Source: an uncultured Flavobacteriaceae bacterium (lineage in GTDB: Bacteria; Bacteroidota; Bacteroidia; Flavobacteriales; Flavobacteriaceae). From it: DNA of 64,000 nt. The notes beneath the pieces are model-generated. The model was not told the origin of the DNA. It saw only the letters and a list, made by a program, of their open reading frames with translations, and searched no databases. The position numbers were made by a program, and so were the translations under genes. The stretch is from assembly GCA_947494715.1 (NCBI GenBank), contig CANLWG010000003.1:124001-188000 (forward strand), in the 5' to 3' direction. This document shows, in pieces, positions 45,837 through 53,669 of this stretch (its first letter is position 1; every line of letters begins with the position of its first letter).

Positions 45837-47351
45837 TTAATACCCAGGGTTTTGTTCCAAATTTGGATTTAGTAAAATATCCCTATCTGGAAATGGCCAG
45901 AGATAATCTCTATCGGGATTAAAGCTTCTGCTTTCTACTACGTTTTCATCTTGGTCCAAACCATCTTGGTTCATTACCACTTCGGCTGTCCTCCATCTAA
46001 TAATATCCTGGTAATACAATCCTTCTCCAGCAAATTCGATTCGTCTTTCCAAACGTACTACCTCCCTAAATTCCTCCTTACTTAAACCTGGAGTAACTTC
46101 AGGCATATTTACAGATGCTCTACTTCTAATTTGATTGATTGCACCGTATGCACTTGATGTAGGGCCGTTTAATTCATTTTCAGCTTCAGCTATAGTCAAT
46201 AACATTTCAGCATATCTGATAAGTATCGGATTAATTTCGGACTGATTTGGCTGTGGAGCCGGCACTGCGACGTCGTCTAGAAAATAGGTGTATTTTTTAA
46301 ATGCATATCCAGTAAGGTCTGCAAAAAGTTCATCCCCAGTAACCAATTCTCCATTTAAGCTAGACCCTATTGTAATCAATGTCTGCGACAAACGAGGGTC
46401 TCTGTTGGCAAAGGGGTTTTCAGCATCATAAATATCGGAATTAGCAATGGTCTGTCCGTCTGTCACTAAGTAGGCATCAATTAAGTCTTTAAATACATTA
46501 CCCTGTTGGAATAACTCGTGATAATTATTGGTTACTTCAGGAAATTGGAAAGCAACATCAAAAATCACTTCATTGTTTCTTTCGTTTTCCAATAAAAATA
46601 ATCCACGATATTCAGGAAACAAACTGTAAACATTCAAGTTGACAACTTCTTGAGCAGTAGAAATAGCCTTGGACCATTCCTCATTATACAATGCTACTCT
46701 TGCCTTTAAGGCTAAAGCCGCTCCTTTGGTCGCCCTGCCCCTATCATTATTAGCATATGAAACCGGTAAGTTAGCGGCTGCGGCATCTAAATCTGAATAT
46801 ATTGCCTCCAAAACTTCTGCTTTTGAATTACGAGGCAGTTGACCCTGTGTATTATTGTCTGGAGGATCTAAGATTAAGGGCACACCTCCATAATATTCAA
46901 CTAAATTGTGGTAGTAAAATGCACGTAAGAAAAGTGCTTCTGACCTAAAACGGCTTTTCAAATCTTCATCCATTGGCACTTCATCTATATTGGCCAAAAG
47001 TGTATTTGTTCTTCCAATACCTTCATAACAAGTGCTGTACCGACGGTTTATAAGTGGAAGAGTTGGATTATTATCTCCACGTGCAATGGAAGTGGCACCA
47101 CTACCATCATCAATCTCAAAAGCATTTGGGGTTATGCTTTCTAGTTTCAATAACCAATCGCCTTCTCCAAAATAAGGAGCTAATAATGATTGATAACAAC
47201 CGGTAAGGGCTGATAGTGCGTTCTCTTCGGATGTCCAAAAAGTCTCGACATTATTTTGATCGGCAGGTTCGAATACAAGAAGTTCATTTGAACAACCACC
47301 TGAAATAATAAAGCCAAAAAATGAGATATAAATATATATAGTTCTTTTCAT
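45837..47351 (-). CDS. susD: SusD/RagB nutrient-binding lipoprotein
   Basis: 504 residues from the ATG at 47351. Surface lipoprotein that forms the lid of the SusC channel and binds glycan. Lipobox IISGGC (cysteine 20). SusD features: TYEGIGRTNTLLANIDEVP, LRAFYYHNLVEYYGGVPLIL (TPR-like) and the C-terminal RRIEFAGEGLYYQDIIRW. The open frame extends 24 codons upstream into the end of susC, but the signal peptide fixes the start. It lies 10 bp after the susC stop. Confidence 0.94.
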   Translation of the reverse strand: MKRTIYIYISFFGFIISGGCSNELLVFEPADQNNVETFWTSEENALSALTGCYQSLLAPYFGEGDWLLKLESITPNAFEIDDGSGATSIARGDNNPTLPLINRRYSTCYEGIGRTNTLLANIDEVPMDEDLKSRFRSEALFLRAFYYHNLVEYYGGVPLILDPPDNNTQGQLPRNSKAEVLEAIYSDLDAAAANLPVSYANNDRGRATKGAALALKARVALYNEEWSKAISTAQEVVNLNVYSLFPEYRGLFLLENERNNEVIFDVAFQFPEVTNNYHELFQQGNVFKDLIDAYLVTDGQTIANSDIYDAENPFANRDPRLSQTLITIGSSLNGELVTGDELFADLTGYAFKKYTYFLDDVAVPAPQPNQSEINPILIRYAEMLLTIAEAENELNGPTSSAYGAINQIRSRASVNMPEVTPGLSKEEFREVVRLERRIEFAGEGLYYQDIIRWRTAEVVMNQDGLDQDENVVESRSFNPDRDYLWPFPDRDILLNPNLEQNPGY

Positions 47352-47361
47352 GATAATTATT

Positions 47362-50300
47362 TTAAAATGATACGTTGAGACCAAAAGTGTATATTCTGGT
47401 GGATGGATAGTTGAAGAAATCATTACCTATCAAATCCGTTTCAGGGTCGAAATCTTCCAACGAAGTGAAGGTTAATAGGTTCTGAGCATTACAGAAAAGG
47501 GACAATTTGCTAATTCCAAATTTCTCCAGCACCTCAGGATTAAAGTCGTAGGTAAGTTGAATATTTTTTAACCTGAGGTAGGAGGCATCAAGAAGCCAAT
47601 AATCACTTGGACGAAACAGAGTGCTTTGTGTATCTTGGTATCTCGTAAGAATTGGAAAGCTTGCATCAGGGTTCTGTGGTGTCCAAGAATCGTCAGCCCA
47701 TCCAACGGGCAATGATGTGCCGAACCAGAATGGAACTCCAGAGATATGATTATTATAGGTCTGAACACCCCCAACACCTTGCCAAAAAGTATTAAGTGAC
47801 CAATTCTTATATGCCAGGTTTATATTAAAGGCATAGGTAAATTCCGGAATGCTATTTCCATCCGCCTGACGATCGTTCAAATCTATAACACCATTGTTGT
47901 CAATATCCTTATAACGAATATAGCCAGGCCGTGTATCATTTCCTTGAAAGGCATGTGCATCGATTTCCGCTTGAGATTGGAATAGACCATCAGCCTGAAA
48001 CAAAAGAAATTGATTTATAGGTTGTCCTTCTTGGGTAATGTTGAAAGGCCCTCTGCCATCACTTGAAAAATCTTCCAGAATGACCTCTCCTCCAAGGTCT
48101 ATTACCCTATTGGAAATTTGCGTTAGATTACCCGATATATCATACTTGAAATTTCCGATCGAATTTCGATACCCCAAAGCTATCTCGAAACCCTTATTTT
48201 CTATTGTACCAATGTTTCTCACAGGTCCTCCTAAGGATCCTACCTGTGAAGGAATACCGACAGGTCTTAAAACATCTTCAGTGGTCTTATCAAAATACTC
48301 CATACTCGCCGTTAACTTTCCAGCAAAAAAACTAGCATCAAGACCTATGTTGGATATGGTAGTAGTCTCCCAAGATATTTCATCGTCGTTATCCACCAGC
48401 ACAGCGGTTCCGGGATTTATGGTGTTTCCAAAAATATAGTCCTGCCCAGGTGATATTAAATCTAAATAACGGAACAAGCCTATTCGCTCGTTACCAAGTT
48501 GCCCCCATGACCCCCTTAATTTTAGTTGTCCGAGCCAATCAACTTCTTTAAGAAAATTTTCTTCGTTGAGGCGCCATCCAGCGGATACTGAAGGAAAGAA
48601 TCCCCATTTATTACCATCGGCAAAACGAGAAGAACCATCATATCTAAAATTTGCCTCAAGAAGATATTTATTATTCCATACATAGTTAGCACGCCCAAAA
48701 TATCCAATTAGGCTGTTCTCTAACGTATTTCCCGAAACCAATGGGTTTGTGCTTCCAGCATTTAGTTCAAATAGGTTATTGCCCAAATAGCCCTCGTTTG
48801 AGGCTGTAAAAAAATTATCCCTAAAATATTCATAGCTCGTTCCCAGTAAAATAGATAGTTCCGTTTCATCTGTAAAAAATTTATCCCATTTTAAGGTGTT
48901 AAAAACCGTTAGATTCGTTGATTCTCCATTTCTTTGGTCTACCCCTCTTTGTTGGCCGGCAAAAGTGACAAAAGGGTTACCTCCTGCCTGGATTTGAGTA
49001 GGTTCCTTTGTTTTGGCATCAAACAATGTGATTTGTGGGGTAAAAATCTTTCGTTGCTGATTTTCATTAGTGAAACCCACATTAAGTTTATAAACAATAT
49101 TAAAAGGTAGTTTTACCTCTGCATAGGTGTTTAGGAAAATTTTGAGATCCCTAATATCCGTGTCCCCTTCGTCGGTAAGTGCCAAGGGATTCCGAAATCT
49201 ACGATGACCTGGGATATCAAAAAAATTCATGCCATAATTTCCATCTTCCAATTTAGTTGGATGATGGGATTGTGCCTTAAAAATCATTTGCATGGTCTGG
49301 GCAATACCTACAACCGGTTCATCTCTTTGCTTATATGAAAAATTAAATGTGCCCCCGATGGAAATACGCTTATTCAGTTCAGAATTGATAGTGAAATTTG
49401 TGTTATACCTTATGGCATCTGTACCTCTTACAACCCCATTTTGATCAAGAATTCCTAATGAAAGAGCATAGGTGGACTTTTCACTGCCACCGGTAAACCG
49501 TAGATTGTGTTGTTGAATGAAAGCTTGATTGAACATGACATCGTACCAATCGGTGTTTGGATATGTAAATGGATCTGTCTGCATGCCCGCTTGATATTCA
49601 TCTATTAACGATTGTGGAAAGACCAAGGCATCCTCGCTTGTTCCAAAATTTCGTTGGGCCTGCGAATAAAGTTCAAACCATTGAATAGGATCCTTAACTA
49701 CTCGTGGCAAAGAAATGACCTCCTGTATGCCCACGGACGTGCTGTAAGATATTTGTGATTTTTCAGAACCCTTTTTGGTAGTGACCAAAACAACGCCATT
49801 GGCCGCACGCGACCCATATATAGCTGCGGATGCAGCATCTTTGAGCACCGTTATACTCTCGATATCATCCGGGTTCAAGTCATTGATGGAGAACTCTATT
49901 CCATTTACTAGAACTAACGGGTCATTGTTGTTTAATGTTCCTACCCCTCTAATCCTAATGGTTGCAGCATCATTTCCAGGTTGCCCGCCAACTTGATTGA
50001 TATAAACCCCTTGAACCCCTTGCAGAGCCTGGCTTGAACTCGTTATAGGCCTATTTTCAAGATCTTCACTTTGAATTGCACTAACCGCTCCTGTAAGGTT
50101 CAATTTTTTCTGTGTGCCAAAGCCTACTACCACAACCTCATCTAACCCGGCGGCACTCTCCTCCAAAGAAATGTTCAAGGCTGTTTGCCCATTTACGGCA
50201 ACTTCCTTGCTGGCAAACCCGATATACGAAATCACCAAGGTTCCATTTTCATCTTCGATAGCTATCGAGAAGTTACCGTCGAAATCTGCGGTTACACCAT

Positions 50301-50796
50301 TGGTTGTTCCCTTTTCCACGATATTGGTGCCTGGCAAAGGAGTGCCATCCGCGTCGGTTATCTTTCCGCTTACTTGAAACTGTTGTTGAATGACCGAATT
50401 GTCAGTTCCAATTTTTACCGGAATCAGTATTTTTCTTTTAACTATTATCTGTCGATCTAATACGGAGTAAATCAAGTCGGTATTCTGAAAGGCCCTATCT
50501 AAAATCTCAGGTATTGTTGTTTTTTTTAAATTAATGTTCACTTTTTTAGAGGCTTCTAGAACATCATCTTTATAAAAAATTAAAAACTCACTTTTGGCCT
50601 CGATTTCATTAAACAGGTCTTTAAAGCTTGCATTTTCTAAAGTAACATCAATTTTTGTTTGTGCAATGGTCGGGTTAGCATACATGCTTGTTAAACCAAT
50701 ACACAGGAGTAATGTGAGTATTCTCATGCTTAACAACAGTATTTTATTGATTCCCTTACAATAGTCCAAAGGGCAGGAGTTAACCTTTTTATTCAT
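47362..50796 (-). CDS. susC: SusC/RagA TonB-dependent transporter with STN domain
   Basis: 1144 residues. Outer-membrane importer of glycans. After the signal peptide comes an STN signalling domain (about residues 47-120, IDVTLENASFKDLFNEIEAKSEFLIFY), then the carboxypeptidase-D-like domain (FQVSGKITDADGTPLPGTNIVEKGT), the TonB box region and plug (DEVVVVGFGTQKK ... VLKDAASAAIYGSRAANGVVLVTTKKG), and the beta-barrel ending in FGLNVSF. The STN domain makes it a transducer that signals to the adjacent FecR and ECF sigma. It is followed by susD after 10 bp. A hairpin leader lies upstream. Confidence 0.95.
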   Translation of the reverse strand: MNKKVNSCPLDYCKGINKILLLSMRILTLLLCIGLTSMYANPTIAQTKIDVTLENASFKDLFNEIEAKSEFLIFYKDDVLEASKKVNINLKKTTIPEILDRAFQNTDLIYSVLDRQIIVKRKILIPVKIGTDNSVIQQQFQVSGKITDADGTPLPGTNIVEKGTTNGVTADFDGNFSIAIEDENGTLVISYIGFASKEVAVNGQTALNISLEESAAGLDEVVVVGFGTQKKLNLTGAVSAIQSEDLENRPITSSSQALQGVQGVYINQVGGQPGNDAATIRIRGVGTLNNNDPLVLVNGIEFSINDLNPDDIESITVLKDAASAAIYGSRAANGVVLVTTKKGSEKSQISYSTSVGIQEVISLPRVVKDPIQWFELYSQAQRNFGTSEDALVFPQSLIDEYQAGMQTDPFTYPNTDWYDVMFNQAFIQQHNLRFTGGSEKSTYALSLGILDQNGVVRGTDAIRYNTNFTINSELNKRISIGGTFNFSYKQRDEPVVGIAQTMQMIFKAQSHHPTKLEDGNYGMNFFDIPGHRRFRNPLALTDEGDTDIRDLKIFLNTYAEVKLPFNIVYKLNVGFTNENQQRKIFTPQITLFDAKTKEPTQIQAGGNPFVTFAGQQRGVDQRNGESTNLTVFNTLKWDKFFTDETELSILLGTSYEYFRDNFFTASNEGYLGNNLFELNAGSTNPLVSGNTLENSLIGYFGRANYVWNNKYLLEANFRYDGSSRFADGNKWGFFPSVSAGWRLNEENFLKEVDWLGQLKLRGSWGQLGNERIGLFRYLDLISPGQDYIFGNTINPGTAVLVDNDDEISWETTTISNIGLDASFFAGKLTASMEYFDKTTEDVLRPVGIPSQVGSLGGPVRNIGTIENKGFEIALGYRNSIGNFKYDISGNLTQISNRVIDLGGEVILEDFSSDGRGPFNITQEGQPINQFLLFQADGLFQSQAEIDAHAFQGNDTRPGYIRYKDIDNNGVIDLNDRQADGNSIPEFTYAFNINLAYKNWSLNTFWQGVGGVQTYNNHISGVPFWFGTSLPVGWADDSWTPQNPDASFPILTRYQDTQSTLFRPSDYWLLDASYLRLKNIQLTYDFNPEVLEKFGISKLSLFCNAQNLLTFTSLEDFDPETDLIGNDFFNYPSTRIYTFGLNVSF

Positions 50797-50823
50797 AATT
50801 TTGAATTTTCGTTAATATTACTG

Positions 50824-50876
50824 ATTGAGGTAATGTTGATACCGCCGGAAGATGCGCCAACATCTTTCGGCTTTTT
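50824..50876 (+). ncRNA. Candidate antisense sRNA opposite the susC leader (DonS-like layout)
   Basis: On the plus strand GCCGGAAGATG (50844-50854) and CATCTTTCGGC (50861-50871) form an 11-bp stem with one G-U pair, followed by five Ts, an intrinsic terminator. The only gene expected here on the plus strand is an RNA antisense to the susC leader. ATTGAGGTAATGTTGAT precedes the stem. Bacteroides DonS-type RNAs are cis-antisense to susC leaders and end in this way. The promoter is not identified. Confidence 0.45.
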
Positions 50877-50902
50877 ATTCTAATTGCTTTTTTTCATAGG
50901 CA

Positions 50903-51931
50903 TTACTTGGTTTGGTTGATTTTAATTTGCTTGTCAATTCTTTCGTATTCGAAATCTGTGGTTTCCTTGATGATTTGGAGAACGTCGTCTAAACCTTTGC
51001 TGATATCCAAGGTTCCCGAAAAGGTATTTCTTTCAAGACCTTCGTTTTCAAGCGTAATCTGCACTTTGTAATGTCTCGATACTTTTTTCAATATATAGGA
51101 CAATTCATCCTTTTTAAAAATAAATACCCCATCACGCCATGACATATATTGGGCGATATCCACTGTTTTGGTTTGAATATCCCTGTTTATCTTATTGAAG
51201 GTTGCGAGGGTACCGGGAACTATTTTGATAGCCCTTTTCTTCGAATCTTTCTGCGAAGGAAGATTTATTTCAACACTTCCGCTTTCCAATGCGGTAAGTG
51301 TATACCCATCGTCCGGATAGCTACTAACGTTAAAGACTGTGCCCAATACCTTTACTTCGTAATCTATCGTAGCTACATGAAAGGGACTTTGCTCATTATG
51401 GGTTACCTCAAAAATTGCTTCGCCTTCAAGGTAAACTTCCCTTTTCGCTTTGTTGAAAGCAATAGGATACGTCAATTTCGTTCCTGAATTGAGCCAGACT
51501 TTGCTACCATCGGAAAGACTGATCTTTGATTGCTTCCCGTAAGGAACAATAATGGTATTATACCTTGGATTATTATTATTTTCTGAAGCCTGCTTTACAC
51601 TTTTGTCATTGTTTATGCTTACGGTCTCCCCTGTTTTTGAATACATGATTTCAGAACTATCCTCATTGATACGCACTTCTTGGTCGTTACTTAAAACTAA
51701 TTTTACATCAGACTCAGTACTTAAATCGACCTTTAAAGATTTTGCGTGTTGTTTTATAGTAGGACCAGCGATCTCAACCTGATTATTGAAAAATAATGTC
51801 TTAAAACCCACTCCTATTAATAAAACCAAGGAGGCGGCGATAGTAATATTCTGAATTCGTTTTTTGCGTTTGTATTTATGTACTGAGGCTATAATCCGCC
51901 TGTTCAGTTCAAACTTGTTTCTTTCGTCCAA
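50903..51931 (-). CDS. FecR-family anti-sigma factor
   Basis: 342 residues. Cytosolic N-terminus, one membrane span at about residues 28-46 (ITIAASLVLLIGVGFKTLFF), then the periplasmic FecR domain (IIVPYGKQSKISLSDGSKVWLNSGTKLTYP ... GEAIFEVTHNEQSPFHV) and the C-terminal DUF4974 (ELSYILKKVSRHYKVQITLEN). It receives the signal from the STN domain of SusC and releases the sigma factor. It lies between the sigma gene (147-bp gap) and susC. Confidence 0.93.
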   Translation of the reverse strand: MDERNKFELNRRIIASVHKYKRKKRIQNITIAASLVLLIGVGFKTLFFNNQVEIAGPTIKQHAKSLKVDLSTESDVKLVLSNDQEVRINEDSSEIMYSKTGETVSINNDKSVKQASENNNNPRYNTIIVPYGKQSKISLSDGSKVWLNSGTKLTYPIAFNKAKREVYLEGEAIFEVTHNEQSPFHVATIDYEVKVLGTVFNVSSYPDDGYTLTALESGSVEINLPSQKDSKKRAIKIVPGTLATFNKINRDIQTKTVDIAQYMSWRDGVFIFKKDELSYILKKVSRHYKVQITLENEGLERNTFSGTLDISKGLDDVLQIIKETTDFEYERIDKQIKINQTK

Positions 51932-52078
51932 ATAGATTTATTTAACGCCGAAGCGGTTTATATAGAATTAGGTTTAGGCCAAGCTAAAATTGCCCTAACA
52001 CTATATATAAGTCTTGAAAGATGGATGTATAGACAAAAAAGAGAAGATTTATTTTTGTCTTGAAGGTTTAGAACCTGT

Positions 52079-52639
52079 TTAATAAGACACTTTTTGTTTT
52101 AATTCCTTAATGGCCCTATAGATTGTAGTTCTTGCGGTTTCTATTGAAACCCCTGTATCTACTGCTATTTCTTCGTACGAACGGTTTTCACCAAAACGCA
52201 TGCTTATTACCTCTTGTTGTTTGCAAGTCAAGCTCTTCAGGCCATTACTTAAACTCAAATTTAGTGCAAATTCTTGCTCTTCATTAATGATTTCTTCTTC
52301 AATGGAGACTTCTTGGGTTTTAAAGATAGTTGCGGAATAATCTTCCTCTGGATTAAGAAGCACTATTTTTACTTTAAAGCGTTCGTTGATTTTTCTTTTA
52401 AACGATTTTATAAGATAGTTCTTTACGTTTACATCTTTGGATAACTTTTTACGGTATTTGTATAAATCAAGAAATAAGTCATGAATGCAATCCATCACGG
52501 ATTCTGGATCTTTGGTCCATTTTATACCATGATCATAAAGTAAATCTGCGTAAGTATCGTACAGCTCGTTTAAGGCGGCAATATTACCGCGTCTCAACTT
52601 GGCCCATGAACGTAGTTCTTTTTTTGTATCCCTATTCAT
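52079..52639 (-). CDS. ECF sigma-70 factor
   Basis: 186 residues. Region 2 is about residues 22-90 (LNELYDTYADLLYDHGIKWTKDPESVMDCIHDLFLDLYKYR) and region 4 about 125-180 (KQQEVISMRFGENRSYEEIAVDTGVSIETARTTIYRAIKELK, with the helix-turn-helix). Group of SusC/FecR-linked sigma factors. It should drive susC and downstream genes when FecR is relieved. It is the first gene of the minus-strand locus. Confidence 0.92.
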   Translation of the reverse strand: MNRDTKKELRSWAKLRRGNIAALNELYDTYADLLYDHGIKWTKDPESVMDCIHDLFLDLYKYRKKLSKDVNVKNYLIKSFKRKINERFKVKIVLLNPEEDYSATIFKTQEVSIEEEIINEEQEFALNLSLSNGLKSLTCKQQEVISMRFGENRSYEEIAVDTGVSIETARTTIYRAIKELKQKVSY

Positions 52640-53067
52640 TCTATTGAAACTAATTCACAAATGCCAAAAATGGATTTAATATATCAAAATGGTTAGAATC
52701 ACTAATTTGTAGCATTAAGTTTACTCGAATATAATAAATTTTATCAACTGGATTTGGATAATCTTTAAAGTTTGGGCTGAAGGATTGCTGAATTTGTAAT
52801 TTAATCAGGCTTTGAAATTGCTCGGATAATCTTTGGAAAAAGAAAAATCAATAACAGTCCAAGCACCTGCGGAAGTTCAAAAATCTTCCGCTCCAAAGAC
52901 TTCCCAAGCGAACCGCTGCGCTGATTCACATTCGGGGTCTTCCCCTTCCAGATTTTCGAACCCCCTCGGAACCGCACGAAAACACAAGCGGAGGAAAAGC
53001 CGCTTGCCTTTTCCTCTCCCTACCCACAATTTTTTTTAAGATTTCCGAAATTCCGAAATTATTTCGA
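52640..53067. other. Spacer between the sigma gene and the mobilization region
   Basis: No supportable gene. The left part (to about 52850) is AT-rich and must contain the sigma-gene promoter, not recognised. The part from about 52860 to 53030 is clearly more GC-rich, of different composition and without a good frame; a 68-codon frame there is judged chance. TTTCCGAAATTCCGAAATT at 53042-53060 is a short direct repeat. Confidence 0.5.
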
Positions 53068-53135
53068 GACCATATTGGACCATATAAATTAGTCGATTGG
53101 TCTTAAATGGTCTCTATTGGTCTTATATGGTTTAA
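53068..53135. repeat. 10-bp phased TGGTC repeats (candidate oriT/relaxosome or replication sites)
   Basis: TGGTC at 53098, 53108 and 53118 and TGGTT at 53128 are spaced exactly 10 bp, one helix turn. Two inverted copies (GACCA at 53068 and 53078) are also 10 bp apart. The same TGGTC-TTATATGG block occurs at both ends of the element (40116 and 57345). It is upstream of mobC. A DNA-binding protein reading one face of the helix would fit. Confidence 0.6.
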
Positions 53136-53184
53136 CGACTTAAAATATTGATTATTAGATTGTTATAATTAGATTTGATATGCT

Positions 53185-53279
53185 ATATTTATCCACGTAG
53201 GTGGATAGCAAGTGATGTTTTGCGCATCGCAAAACGCCTACTTCTGACGAAGTGAAAATCGATAGAATCGAGTCAAAAA
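53185..53279 (+). other. Candidate origin of transfer
   Basis: ATCCAC-GTAG-GTGGAT (53191-53206) and GTTTTGCG-CAT-CGCAAAAC (53217-53235) are two perfect hairpins in the 90 bp before mobC. Inverted repeats just upstream of mobC-mobA are the usual place for oriT and the nick site. The nick position cannot be given. Confidence 0.5.
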
Positions 53280-53669
53280 ATGACAATAAACAAAGGTGGT
53301 AGAAAACGTTTAGGAGAGAGGAAGCGAGAGCATGCCATAACGCTCAGATTCAATGGCACGGAACTGGAAAAGGTAAAGTCCATCCTGCAATACTATAATC
53401 TTGATTTCGGAAAGAGGGGAACCGTCGGCCCCTTCTTGAGAAAGATTATTTTAAATGAAAAAACAACAAAGAAGAAACAGATTCCCGATGGTATCTCCAA
53501 CCTCAGTTACCAGATCAACAAGATAGGCACGAACATCAATCAACTTGTCAAGGTTGCAAATTACAAGAACATACGAAGTCCAAATTCACAACTCGAACAA
53601 GAAGTACAAAAGGCGAACGAATTGATGTTGGAACTGATTGAAACAATGAGTGCAGAAAATCAAGAATGA
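53280..53669 (+). CDS. mobC: Mobilization protein MobC-like
   Basis: 129 residues. Relaxosome accessory protein that melts oriT DNA. Basic N-terminus (GGRKRLGERKREHAITLRF) and the central DGISNLSYQINKIGTNINQLVKVANY motif are typical of MobC. It overlaps mobA by 4 bp (ATGA), and the sequence upstream holds hairpins and phased repeats. Confidence 0.85.
   Translation: MTINKGGRKRLGERKREHAITLRFNGTELEKVKSILQYYNLDFGKRGTVGPFLRKIILNEKTTKKKQIPDGISNLSYQINKIGTNINQLVKVANYKNIRSPNSQLEQEVQKANELMLELIETMSAENQE

Noticed and set aside
52833-53039. 68-codon plus-strand frame in the GC-rich spacer
   Set aside because: TTG start, no family, low-complexity basic end and different composition; likely chance in a GC-rich stretch.
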